In this document: positions 1-6,626 of the stretch, piece by piece | Layout of the letters: every line of letters starts with the position of its first letter | Numbering within the stretch: position 1 is the first letter of the stretch | From: Alistipes sp. | GTDB lineage: Bacteria; Bacteroidota; Bacteroidia; Bacteroidales; Rikenellaceae | Length of the DNA stretch: 6,626 nt | Assembly: GCA_017391185.1 (NCBI GenBank) | Contig: JAFOZN010000055.1 | Coordinates: 1 to 6,626, forward strand | Reading direction: 5' to 3' | Notes under the pieces: model-generated | Database searches by the model: none | What the model saw: the letters and a program-made list of their open reading frames with translations, nothing else | Told to the model about the DNA's origin: nothing | Made by a program: the position numbers and the translations under genes

Positions 1-173
1 CAGTCGTGGTCAAAAGCAACGGGCTCCTTGCCTGCGTGAACAAGGTCGTTGTTCAAAATGTCGAGCATCTCGAGGAACGAGGTGTCGGCAGAGATGTTCT
101 TAACCTCGTATGTCTTGAACTCTCCCTTTGATTTAGCGTCCTTTTGACGCCATATCTTTAATTTGAAATTCAT
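1..173 (-). CDS. sdhB: Succinate dehydrogenase/fumarate reductase iron-sulfur subunit, N-terminal part only
   Basis: This is the first 57 codons of SdhB/FrdB; the gene continues beyond the left edge. The protein begins MNFKLKIWRQKDAKSKG and the visible part ends in EPVAFDHD. This is the usual start of the Bacteroidota iron-sulfur subunit, just before the cysteine motif for the [2Fe-2S] cluster, which lies outside the window. In the family this subunit carries three Fe-S clusters and passes electrons between the FAD of SdhA and the haems of SdhC on the cytoplasmic face of the inner membrane. The ATG at 173-171 follows sdhA by 33 bases. It has an A/T-rich leader with no Shine-Dalgarno sequence, normal for this phylum. 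Identity rests on the N-terminal match plus the position third in a C-A-B operon. It could equally be named frdB, since sequence does not tell the two directions apart. Confidence 0.93.
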   Translation of the reverse strand, partial: MNFKLKIWRQKDAKSKGEFKTYEVKNISADTSFLEMLDILNNDLVHAGKEPVAFDHD

Positions 174-206
174 ACCTAATAAATATTAAAGTTTAACGTC
201 AAAAAA

Positions 207-2153
207 TTAGTCCTTATAGTTACGCTGTGCACGGTGAGTGAACTCGTAGTCGAGAGGCTCCTTTGTGAGCTCGGGCTCTACGTCCATACCCTTGTACTCC
301 CAAACAGCTGCGTAAGCAAACTTGTCATCGTGACGCAATGCCTCACCCTCCTCGGTCTGGTGCTCAGAACGGAAGTGACCACCGCAAGACTCCTCACGGT
401 TCAAAGCGTCGCGTGCCATCAACTCACCCAACTCGAGGTAGTCAACCAAGCGCAATGCCTTCTCCAACTCAACGTTGAACGAATCCTCTGTACCAACCAA
501 CTTCAAGTCTGACCAGAACTCCTTGCGAAGTGCCTGAATCTCCTTGATAGCCTTCTTCAAAGACTCCTCGGTACGAGCCATACCTACGTTGTCCCACATA
601 ATGTTACCAAGACGCTTGTGGATATCGTCAACAGACTGCTTACCCTTGATAGCGAACAACTTCGCAATCTTATCCTTGATAGCCTTCTCAGCCTCGTCGA
701 ATGCGGGAGTGTTAGTTGACACCTTAGGAGCCTGAATCTTCTTTGAGAGGTAGTCACCGATAGTGTAGGGCAATACGAAGTAACCGTCAGCCAAGCCCTG
801 CATCAAAGCCGATGCACCCAAACGGTTAGCACCGTGGTCAGAGAAGTTAGCCTCACCGATAGCGTACAAGCCGGGGATAGTTGTCATCAAGTTGTAGTCA
901 ACCCAGATACCACCCATTGTGTAGTGTACAGCGGGGAAGATCTGCATAGGCTGCTCATAGGGGCTAACGTCTGTAATCTCCTCATACATATCGAAGAGGT
1001 TACCATAACGCTGCTTGATGATATCCTTACCCAAACGCTCGATAGCTGTCTTGAAATCGAGGAATACTGCCAAACCAGTCTCGTTTACACCATAACCTGC
1101 ATCGCAACGCTCCTTAGCGGCACGTGAAGCAACGTCACGTGGTACCAAGTTACCGAAAGCAGGGTAGCGGCGCTCCAAGTAGTAGTCGCGATCCTCCTCG
1201 GCGATATCTGAAGGCATCTTTGTACCCTTGCGGATAGCCTCTACATCCTCCATCTTCTTTGGAACCCAGATACGACCATCGTTACGCAAAGACTCAGACA
1301 TAAGAGTCAACTTAGACTGCTGTGTACCGTGTACGGGGATACATGTGGGGTGAATCTGTGTGAAGCAGGGGTTAGCGAAACCAGCACCCTTGCGGTAGCA
1401 CTGGAATGCTGCTGAGCCGTTTGAACCCATAGCGTTGGTAGAGAGGAAGAATACGTTACCGTAACCACCAGTAGCGATTACTACTGCGTGAGCACCGTGA
1501 CGCTCCAACTCACCTGTTACCAAGTTACGAGCGATGATACCCTTAGCCTCGCCATCCTCTACTACGATATCCAACATCTCATGACGTGGGTAGCTCTTTA
1601 CAGAACCAGCTGCGATCTCCTTGTTGAGGGCAGCGTAAGCACCCAACAAAAGCTGCTGACCGGTCTGACCGCGAGCGTAGAATGTACGTGATACCTGAGC
1701 ACCACCGAATGAACGGTTAGCCAAAAGACCGCCGTACTCACGAGCGAAAGGAACACCCTGAGCTACGCACTGGTCGATGATGAGGTTTGAAACCTCAGCC
1801 AAACGATATACGTTAGCCTCACGTGCGCGGTAGTCACCACCCTTGATTGTATCGTAGAAGAGACGATATACTGAGTCGTTATCGTTCTGGTAGTTCTTAG
1901 CTGCATTGATACCACCCTGAGCTGCGATAGAGTGCGCACGGCGTGGTGAATCCTGGATGCAGAATACCTTTACATTGTAACCCATCTCACCAAGTGAAGC
2001 AGCTGCAGATGCACCACCAAGACCTGTACCGACGATGATGATGTCGAGCTTGCGCTTGTTAGCTGGGCTTACGACCTTAATTGCTGCTTTATGATTGCTC
2101 CACTTTTGAGACAACTCACCAGCAGGAACTTTAGAATCTAACTTTAATGCCAT
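207..2153 (-). CDS. sdhA: Succinate dehydrogenase/fumarate reductase flavoprotein subunit
   Basis: This 648-residue catalytic subunit interconverts fumarate and succinate using covalently bound FAD; it is cytoplasmic and anchored through SdhB and SdhC. After a 35-residue N-terminal stretch comes the dinucleotide-binding fold with GTGLGG at 42-47. The motif AHSIAAQGG (73-80 region) contains His73, the expected site of covalent FAD attachment. Active-site residues known from Wolinella and E. coli FrdA are all recognisable: HPT at 268-270, Arg339 in VPRDVASRA (the proton-transfer arginine), His410 in HYTMGG and Arg444 in GANRLG. The FAD-binding C-terminal part of the fold includes GLYAIGEAN (428-436). 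The C-terminal helical domain follows, with [10 protein letters not shown] at 586-595. Length is normal for the Bacteroidota form and nothing is missing. In anaerobic Bacteroidales the complex mainly reduces fumarate, so frdA is an equally valid name; that direction is inferred from lineage. Codons are strongly biased (Ile nearly always ATC, Val mostly GTA/GTT), which suggests high expression. Confidence 0.97.
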   Translation of the reverse strand: MALKLDSKVPAGELSQKWSNHKAAIKVVSPANKRKLDIIIVGTGLGGASAAASLGEMGYNVKVFCIQDSPRRAHSIAAQGGINAAKNYQNDNDSVYRLFYDTIKGGDYRAREANVYRLAEVSNLIIDQCVAQGVPFAREYGGLLANRSFGGAQVSRTFYARGQTGQQLLLGAYAALNKEIAAGSVKSYPRHEMLDIVVEDGEAKGIIARNLVTGELERHGAHAVVIATGGYGNVFFLSTNAMGSNGSAAFQCYRKGAGFANPCFTQIHPTCIPVHGTQQSKLTLMSESLRNDGRIWVPKKMEDVEAIRKGTKMPSDIAEEDRDYYLERRYPAFGNLVPRDVASRAAKERCDAGYGVNETGLAVFLDFKTAIERLGKDIIKQRYGNLFDMYEEITDVSPYEQPMQIFPAVHYTMGGIWVDYNLMTTIPGLYAIGEANFSDHGANRLGASALMQGLADGYFVLPYTIGDYLSKKIQAPKVSTNTPAFDEAEKAIKDKIAKLFAIKGKQSVDDIHKRLGNIMWDNVGMARTEESLKKAIKEIQALRKEFWSDLKLVGTEDSFNVELEKALRLVDYLELGELMARDALNREESCGGHFRSEHQTEEGEALRHDDKFAYAAVWEYKGMDVEPELTKEPLDYEFTHRAQRNYKD

Positions 2154-2187
2154 ATCTGTTTATTTTTAATTGTTCAAAAGTGAATGA

Positions 2188-2919
2188 TTAATGAGCGTGA
2201 CCTGCGCAGCAAGCCTCTGTACAAGCAGCGCAATCGCCGCAGAAGAAGAATGCGATAACTACAGCCATGAAGCCCAAAACTACGATAGTAGAAACTACCT
2301 TAGAGATGCACTTAAGGCGTGGGTACCATGTGTCGTTAGCCCAACCTACAGTCTGTACCATAGACCAAACACCATGGTTGAGGTGGAACCAAAGAGCTAC
2401 CAACCATACGATGTAGAGAACTACGTTTACTGGGTTAGAGAATGTGTAGGCGATGATAGCAGCACCATCGGTAGCGTGTACCAACTCTCCGCCGATCATT
2501 GTAGCCTCAGCACCCATCAACTCAACAAGCATCATCTTTGACCAGAAGTGAACGAGGTGAAGACCAAGACCCAAAATCACGATTACGCCCAAAACGAGCA
2601 TATTCTTTGAAGCCCACTCAACACCTGGCTCATTTACAGTCACTGCGTAACGCTGTGCACCGCGAGCCTTGTAGTTGTTGATTGTAAGAATAAACGCATA
2701 GACGAAGTGCAATACAACGAGTGCAGCCAAACCTACTGTAGCTACCACTGCGTACCAGTTAGCACCCAAGAATGCGCAGATCATGTTGTAACCCGCTGGG
2801 CTTACCAAAGCCACAAGGTTCATTGACATGTGGAAAAGAAGGAAGAGTACGAGGCAACATCCTGTTACACTCATCACCAACTTCTTACCGAGAGATGAAT
2901 TGCATAAAAAACAGCTCAT
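2188..2919 (-). CDS. sdhC: Succinate dehydrogenase/fumarate reductase cytochrome b558 subunit (di-haem membrane anchor)
   Basis: This 243-residue membrane anchor exchanges electrons between SdhB and menaquinone through two b haems. Five hydrophobic segments are visible, at about 14-38, 54-80, 105-127, 153-179 and 205-227, matching the single-subunit five-helix type of Bacillus SdhC and Wolinella FrdC. Likely haem ligands are His30 (helix I), His71 (II), His121 or His124 (III) and His179 (IV). His179 fits the pattern HxxxG(V/L)(W/Y); His182 is the alternative. Conserved blocks include NMICAFLGANWYA (45-57) and EWASKNM (101-107). It is the first gene of the operon, 34 bases ahead of sdhA, and its own promoter lies upstream. 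Odd points: the C-terminus after helix V has five cysteines and two histidines in 17 residues (227-243), and Cys3, Cys6, Cys21 and Cys22 lie near the N-terminus. frdC is an alternative name. Confidence 0.95.
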   Translation of the reverse strand: MSCFLCNSSLGKKLVMSVTGCCLVLFLLFHMSMNLVALVSPAGYNMICAFLGANWYAVVATVGLAALVVLHFVYAFILTINNYKARGAQRYAVTVNEPGVEWASKNMLVLGVIVILGLGLHLVHFWSKMMLVELMGAEATMIGGELVHATDGAAIIAYTFSNPVNVVLYIVWLVALWFHLNHGVWSMVQTVGWANDTWYPRLKCISKVVSTIVVLGFMAVVIAFFFCGDCAACTEACCAGHAH

Positions 2920-2976
2920 AATTTAAAGATTAAGTTTATTTTATTTATTTTTGTTTAGAAAATGCACATAATATGA

Positions 2977-2999
2977 TGCAAAGATAATAATTGTTTGCA
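2977..2999. repeat. Short inverted repeat overlapping the sdhC promoter
   Basis: TGCAAA (2977-2982) and TTTGCA (2994-2999) form perfect 6-base arms around an 11-base spacer. The left arm covers the TTTG of the proposed sdhC -7 element. This could be an operator for a dimeric regulator acting on sdhCAB, on the divergent fthC-uvrC genes, or both. Six-base arms in A/T-rich DNA can arise by chance, so a regulatory role is only a suggestion. The rest of the 129-base divergent region (2920-3048) shows no RNA gene and no terminator. Confidence 0.35.
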
Positions 3000-3010
3000 G
3001 AATAACAATA
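2979..3010 (-). promoter_or_regulatory. Probable promoter of the sdhCAB operon (Bacteroides-type -33/-7)
   Basis: Reading the minus strand, TATCTTTG (2986-2979) is an exact match to the Bacteroidota -7 element TAnnTTTG. It is preceded after 19 bases by ATTG (3009-3006), which matches three of four bases of the -33 element TTTG; the known spacing is about 19-21. Transcription would then start near 2973, giving an A/T-rich leader of roughly 50 bases before the sdhC ATG. The match is by eye; no transcript data support it. Confidence 0.6.
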
Positions 3011-3048
3011 CCCAAAAGGGCGAATTTGTTACCAAAATATAGATTTAA

Positions 3049-3615
3049 ATGACTCTGACGCATAAAAAAGAGCTAAGAAGCAAGATTCGATGCAAAACTT
3101 CTGCCATGAGTGACTCTCGTAGGGAGTATGAGGCTCAGGCGGTGGTCGATCTCTTGTGTAGATATATTTCGACCCAGGAGGTAAAAATTATGGCGATGTT
3201 TTACCCTATGAAGGATGAAATTAATCTACTGCCACTTGCAGATTTTGCCTTCAAGGAGGGTGTTCGTGTCCTGATGCCTCGTATGGAGGCGGGCGCGGAG
3301 TCAAGGATGGAATTTTACGACTTCTCACCTGAGAAAATCTCTCAAGGTTCGTGGGGTGTTATGGAGCCTGTGCAGGGTGAGCCTGTCGGGGCAGATGAGA
3401 TAGATTTGATGATAGTGCCTGGTGTAGCTTTTACCCCCAAAGGTGAACGTATGGGGCGGGGAAAGGGATATTACGATAGGTATCTTGGCCGAGAGGGTTG
3501 TCGTGCCCAGACCATAGGAGTCTGTTATGCTCATCAACTGATAGAATCTTTGCCTGTGGAGGCGCATGATAAGAGAGTGGATAAGGTTTTTTGTGTAAAG
3601 TTAGAGGCAAAATAG
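3049..3615 (+). CDS. fthC: 5-formyltetrahydrofolate cyclo-ligase
   Basis: This 188-residue cytoplasmic enzyme converts 5-formyltetrahydrofolate to 5,10-methenyltetrahydrofolate with ATP, returning the storage folate to one-carbon metabolism. It is also called methenyltetrahydrofolate synthetase, ygfA or fau. The N-terminus has the expected basic KKELRSKIR segment (6-14). YPMKDEINLLPL (52-63) fits the substrate-binding region. The family signature VPGVAFTPKGERMGRGKGYYDRY (positions 123-145, key residues GRGKGYYDR) is complete. The C-terminal LPVEAHDKRVD (168-178) matches the usual PxxxHDxxxD motif. Length is typical. The ATG at 3049 is preceded by about 20 bases of A/T-rich sequence without a Shine-Dalgarno site; Met20 is the next in-frame start but would cut off the basic N-terminal segment. 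uvrC begins 14 bases after the stop, so the two are probably co-transcribed. The link to uvrC is positional and no shared function is evident. Confidence 0.94.
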   Translation: MTLTHKKELRSKIRCKTSAMSDSRREYEAQAVVDLLCRYISTQEVKIMAMFYPMKDEINLLPLADFAFKEGVRVLMPRMEAGAESRMEFYDFSPEKISQGSWGVMEPVQGEPVGADEIDLMIVPGVAFTPKGERMGRGKGYYDRYLGREGCRAQTIGVCYAHQLIESLPVEAHDKRVDKVFCVKLEAK

Positions 3616-3629
3616 TAAAACGTGGATTT

Positions 3630-5453
3630 ATGAGTAGTCGTGAAGAGAGGCTCAAGGAACAAGTGGCGGCATTACCACTCAGCCCTGGCGTATATCAGTT
3701 TCTGGATCGTCAGGAGAAGATTATCTATGTGGGTAAGGCCAAGTCGTTGCGCAAACGTGTGAGTTCCTATTTTGTCAAAAACAAAGATCATTCGGCTAAG
3801 GTGCAGGTCTTGGTACGCCAAATCGAGCAGATACGCCATATCGTGGTGCAAAGTGAGCAGGATGCTTTGTTGTTGGAGAATTCGCTTATCAAGAGCTTGC
3901 AACCCCGATACAATATATTACTTAAAGACGACAAGACCTATCCTTGGATAGTCATCAATAAAGAACCCTTCCCACGTGTGGAATCCACCCGTCAAGTGCG
4001 CCACGATGGCTCGCAATACTTCGGCCCATATGGTTCGATAGCGATGCAACGCTCCATTTTGGAGTTTATTCGCGAGGTTATTCCTTTGAGGACATGTAAG
4101 TTGAATCTCTCTGAGCAGGCCATCTCCAGAGGTCGTTACGGCGTGTGTCTGCAATATCATTTGGGTAACTGTAAAGCTCCGTGTATCGGGGCACAGAGTG
4201 GTGCAGAGTATTCTGAGTTGGTCGATATGGTCAAAAATATCTTAAAGGGAGATCTGCGCCCTGTGCGTAACTACTTGGAGCAGGGGATGCGCTCGGCGGC
4301 TGAGGAGTTGAAATTTGAGTTGGCGCAACGCTACAAGCAACGTATCGATGCTCTGGATAATTATCAGAGTCGCTCGGTGATTGTGAGTGCCACGATTGTC
4401 GATTGCGATATCTTCTCTCTCTTGGTGGATGATGATGAGGCGTATTGCAACTTTATCCGCCTAAGACATGGCTCGATTGTGGCTCTGCATACGGTCAAAC
4501 TCTCTGTCGGTGTGGAGAGTGAGCAGGAGGATATGTTGTCTTTGGCCATACAATATATCGTAGAGAATATCGCGGGTGATATTTCGCGCGAGGTGATAGT
4601 ACCTTTCATGCCTTCGGCGGCGATGATCTTCGATGGAGTGAACTTTACCATTCCCAAACGTGGCGAAAAGGCCAATTTGTTGGAATTCTCGCTCAAGAGT
4701 GCCCGTATATATCGTGCCGAGCAGATGAAAAATCTTGAGATTAAGAATCCCGAACGCCATACCGAGCGATTGATGAATGCCATGCAGAAGGAGCTACATC
4801 TGGAGCATCAGCCTCGTTATATCGAGTGTTTCGATAACTCCAATCTGCAAGGCACAAATCCTGTGGCGGCGTGTGTGGTATTTCGTGATGGAAAACCCTC
4901 TCGCAAGGAGTATCGCCATTTCAATGTCAAGAGTGTCGAGGGCCCCAATGACTTTGCCTCGATGCAAGAGATTATCTATCGCCGTTATTCCCGTCTTTTG
5001 GAGGAAGAGGCTCCGTTGCCAGATTTGATAATTGTGGATGGTGGTAAGGGGCAACTTTCGAGTGCCTACGAGATTTTGTGTGGCTTAGGCTTGGAGAGCA
5101 GAATCCCGATTGTGGGTTTGGCCGAGAAGCGCGAAGAGATATTCTTTCCGCACGATCCTATGCCATACTATTTGAGCCGTACGGGTGAACCATTGAAGGT
5201 CGTATGCCATATCAGAGATGAGGCTCACCGCTTCGGCATTACGTTCCATCGCCAGAAACGCAGCAAAGCCTTTATAAATAGCGAGCTGGAGCGTATCGAG
5301 GGCATAGGCCCTAAGAGCCTGAATCTTCTTCTGCGCCATTTTCGTACCGTAGCCAAGGTGCGTGAGGCCAGCGTGGAGGAGCTATCCGAGGTAGTTGGAG
5401 CATCTAAGGCGCGCAAGATAATAGAGTATTTTAATCCTAAAACTAAAATATGA
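3630..5453 (+). CDS. uvrC: Excinuclease ABC subunit C (UvrC)
   Basis: This 607-residue nuclease of nucleotide excision repair makes both incisions around a lesion marked by UvrA-UvrB. The N-terminal GIY-YIG domain (about 17-95) has GVY at 20-22, IYVGKAK at 32-38, the RKRVSSYF segment and Glu83 in LLLENSLIK as the probable metal-binding glutamate; this domain cuts 3' of the lesion. Cys156, Cys173, Cys181 and Cys185 match the four cysteines shown in E. coli UvrC to hold a [4Fe-4S] cluster. A UvrB-contacting UVR segment lies at about 205-243. The RNase H-like C-terminal nuclease, which cuts 5', has ECFDNSN (Asp402), GPNDFASM (Asp441), IIVDGGKGQ (Asp470) and HRFGITFHR (533-541). Tandem helix-hairpin-helix motifs occupy 555-600. 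I chose the ATG at 3630: it gives the usual family length and clears the preceding stop, whereas an in-frame TTG at 3591 would lie inside fthC. All key residues are present. Confidence 0.97.
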   Translation: MSSREERLKEQVAALPLSPGVYQFLDRQEKIIYVGKAKSLRKRVSSYFVKNKDHSAKVQVLVRQIEQIRHIVVQSEQDALLLENSLIKSLQPRYNILLKDDKTYPWIVINKEPFPRVESTRQVRHDGSQYFGPYGSIAMQRSILEFIREVIPLRTCKLNLSEQAISRGRYGVCLQYHLGNCKAPCIGAQSGAEYSELVDMVKNILKGDLRPVRNYLEQGMRSAAEELKFELAQRYKQRIDALDNYQSRSVIVSATIVDCDIFSLLVDDDEAYCNFIRLRHGSIVALHTVKLSVGVESEQEDMLSLAIQYIVENIAGDISREVIVPFMPSAAMIFDGVNFTIPKRGEKANLLEFSLKSARIYRAEQMKNLEIKNPERHTERLMNAMQKELHLEHQPRYIECFDNSNLQGTNPVAACVVFRDGKPSRKEYRHFNVKSVEGPNDFASMQEIIYRRYSRLLEEEAPLPDLIIVDGGKGQLSSAYEILCGLGLESRIPIVGLAEKREEIFFPHDPMPYYLSRTGEPLKVVCHIRDEAHRFGITFHRQKRSKAFINSELERIEGIGPKSLNLLLRHFRTVAKVREASVEELSEVVGASKARKIIEYFNPKTKI

Positions 5454-6626
5454 TGAGACTTTTGGTATTATTTGTATCACTACTTTTCTCCATATCTGCT
5501 TCGGCGCAAGCGATGAAGAGTATTCAGGAGTTTGGTGTAAAACCTCAGAACTCGGCAGAAGAAAATGCCCAGAATCTGCAACGTGCCATAGATTGGGCGG
5601 CGGAGCGAGGTGCGGCGTTATATGTAGAGCCTGTGAGTGGTGGATATCGAGTGAAGTCGGGTATTTTGCTTCGACAGAATGTATCACTTATCGGAGCGCA
5701 TGGCCCTACGGGGCGTGGTACGAAAGATCCCAATGCGAATGCTCCTATCGGGTCGTTGTTTGTTATTACCGACAGCGAAGCTCCATTCCTTACAGTGGAG
5801 TCCTCGACTCAAGTCAGAGGAATCCAATTTTGGTATCCTGAGCAGAGTAATAGCGAAGCGGATAAAATTATAGCCTATCCACCCACCATTCAGATGAGTC
5901 ACGAGAAGACGGTGCAGGGTGTGACACTCTCTTCGCTGACATTCTATGGCGAATATATGGCGATGGATTTCAGAGGCCGCGCGGATAATATTTGCGAGCA
6001 GATTCTATGTGAGCATTGTTATGGATACCCCTTGAGTGGGGAGTTTATCAGTATAGATTATTGCTACGACATCCCTCGTATCCTCCATTGTCATGTAAAT
6101 CCAGCCAATATGCGACTCTTCGGGCGAACATTTTCGCGCGAGGTGGTGGATCGAGTAGCATCTATGGGTACGTTTGCCTATACTATCAACCATACCGATA
6201 ATGCCCAGCTGATGGATGTGTTCACGTTTGGCACTTATGGCGGTATATTGCTTGGCGAACAGACCTATGGTCAGCTGACAAATTTCAATCTGGATTGTGT
6301 GGCGGTCGGCATCTTGAAGATTGGTGGAGGAGAGTTTAATCGTAATTGGCAGATCGCACAAGGCTCAATAATCGCCAATCTCAAAGGCGAGAATGATGAG
6401 ATTCACCCCATAATTATTCGCGGTCAGGGGCATACTGCCATCTCTAATGTAGAGGCTTTTTCGGGTGAGAATGGTGCTGTGACAGCGGTAGGGCACTCTC
6501 ACGATTTTCTGCTTGTTGAGGGTGATAAAAATGCGACCATCACGCTCTATGGTTGCCGTATGCGCAATTATGTGTGGGATGAGCCTCTTACCATACGTAA
6601 TCCGCAAGCCATAGTGCAAGCTGTGG
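5450..6626 (+). CDS. Secreted right-handed beta-helix protein, pectate-lyase-like superfamily, 3' end missing
   Basis: The frame stays open for 392 codons to the right edge. The ATG at 5450 overlaps the uvrC stop in ATGATGA, and a second ATG at 5453 is equally usable. Residues 1-20 form a clear signal peptide (MMRLLVLFVSLLFSISASAQ), probably cut after ASA. There is no lipobox cysteine, so the product is periplasmic or exported rather than a lipoprotein. The mature start, SIQEFGVKPQNSAEENAQNL (24-43) then QRAIDWAAERGAALYVEP (44-61), is the typical opening of the pectate-lyase-3/GH28-like beta-helix superfamily. Gly/Asn-rich strands follow in short turns (for example SLIGAHG, LTNFNLD, AISNVEAFSG), fitting stacked helical coils. 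Seven cysteines occur, five of them in 182-214, which is many for a secreted Bacteroidota protein. I cannot name a substrate or see proven catalytic residues; lyase, hydrolase, epimerase and purely binding roles all remain possible. Its position behind uvrC suggests shared transcription. Confidence 0.82.
   Translation, partial: MMRLLVLFVSLLFSISASAQAMKSIQEFGVKPQNSAEENAQNLQRAIDWAAERGAALYVEPVSGGYRVKSGILLRQNVSLIGAHGPTGRGTKDPNANAPIGSLFVITDSEAPFLTVESSTQVRGIQFWYPEQSNSEADKIIAYPPTIQMSHEKTVQGVTLSSLTFYGEYMAMDFRGRADNICEQILCEHCYGYPLSGEFISIDYCYDIPRILHCHVNPANMRLFGRTFSREVVDRVASMGTFAYTINHTDNAQLMDVFTFGTYGGILLGEQTYGQLTNFNLDCVAVGILKIGGGEFNRNWQIAQGSIIANLKGENDEIHPIIIRGQGHTAISNVEAFSGENGAVTAVGHSHDFLLVEGDKNATITLYGCRMRNYVWDEPLTIRNPQAIVQAV

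Noticed and set aside
2154..2187. Gap between sdhC and sdhA as a possible terminator or internal promoter
   Set aside because: It has no hairpin and no -33/-7 pair; it looks like an ordinary A/T-rich leader within an operon. The 33-base gap at 174-206 is the same.
2191..2541. Plus-strand open frame of 116 codons opposite sdhC
   Set aside because: It is the antisense shadow of a well-supported membrane protein; its translation has no recognisable domain, and the biased codons of sdhC explain the absence of stops.
2994..3028. Possible promoter for fthC: TTTG at 2994-2997 and CGAATTTG at 3021-3028
   Set aside because: The -7 candidate lacks the TA of TAnnTTTG and the spacing is 23 bases, outside the usual 19-21; too weak to annotate.
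3591..3629. A TTG-initiated start for uvrC, 13 codons upstream of the chosen ATG
   Set aside because: It lies inside the end of fthC, the extra residues (CKVRGKIVKRGF) are not typical of UvrC, and the ATG at 3630 gives the normal family length.
4364..4783. Minus-strand open frame of 139 codons inside uvrC
   Set aside because: It is fully antisense to conserved UvrC coding sequence, with no recognisable domain and no promoter.
6005..6361. Minus-strand open frame of 118 codons inside the beta-helix gene
   Set aside because: The plus strand has a continuous frame with signal peptide and beta-helix features over the same bases; the reverse frame shows no family signal.

Overview
The window looks like a chromosomal piece of a Bacteroidales bacterium (phylum Bacteroidota). 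The evidence is threefold. The succinate dehydrogenase/fumarate reductase genes are of the di-haem, single-membrane-subunit type in the order C-A-B. No start codon has a convincing Shine-Dalgarno sequence; the leaders are A/T-rich instead. The sdhC promoter fits the Bacteroides-type -33/-7 pattern (TTTG / TAnnTTTG). I cannot fix the genus; a gut Bacteroidales lineage is plausible.

Layout. On the minus strand, reading leftwards from about 2919, an operon encodes SdhC (complete), SdhA (complete) and SdhB (only the first 57 residues, cut by the left edge), with gaps of 34 and 33 bases. A 129-base A/T-rich divergent region (2920-3048) carries the sdhC promoter and a small inverted repeat. On the plus strand follow 5-formyltetrahydrofolate cyclo-ligase (3049-3615), UvrC (start placed at the ATG at 3630) and a secreted right-handed beta-helix protein of the pectate-lyase-like superfamily. 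The start of that last gene overlaps the uvrC stop (ATGATGA), and it runs off the right edge after 392 codons.

How they work together. SdhCAB forms the membrane complex joining menaquinone/menaquinol to the succinate/fumarate couple; in anaerobic Bacteroidales it normally runs as a fumarate reductase at the end of the succinate/propionate pathway. The plus-strand genes are tightly packed and probably share a transcript, but the functions (folate salvage, nucleotide excision repair, a secreted beta-helix protein) are not obviously related. Codon choice differs sharply between the two strands: the sdh genes use a narrow set typical of high expression, the others a mixed set.

Most of the window is ordinary housekeeping sequence. 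I found no RNA gene, mobile element, CRISPR array or convincing terminator, and no clear novel system. The items worth a second look are the Cys/His-rich tail of SdhC, the dyad over the sdhC promoter, and the partly visible beta-helix protein coupled to uvrC.
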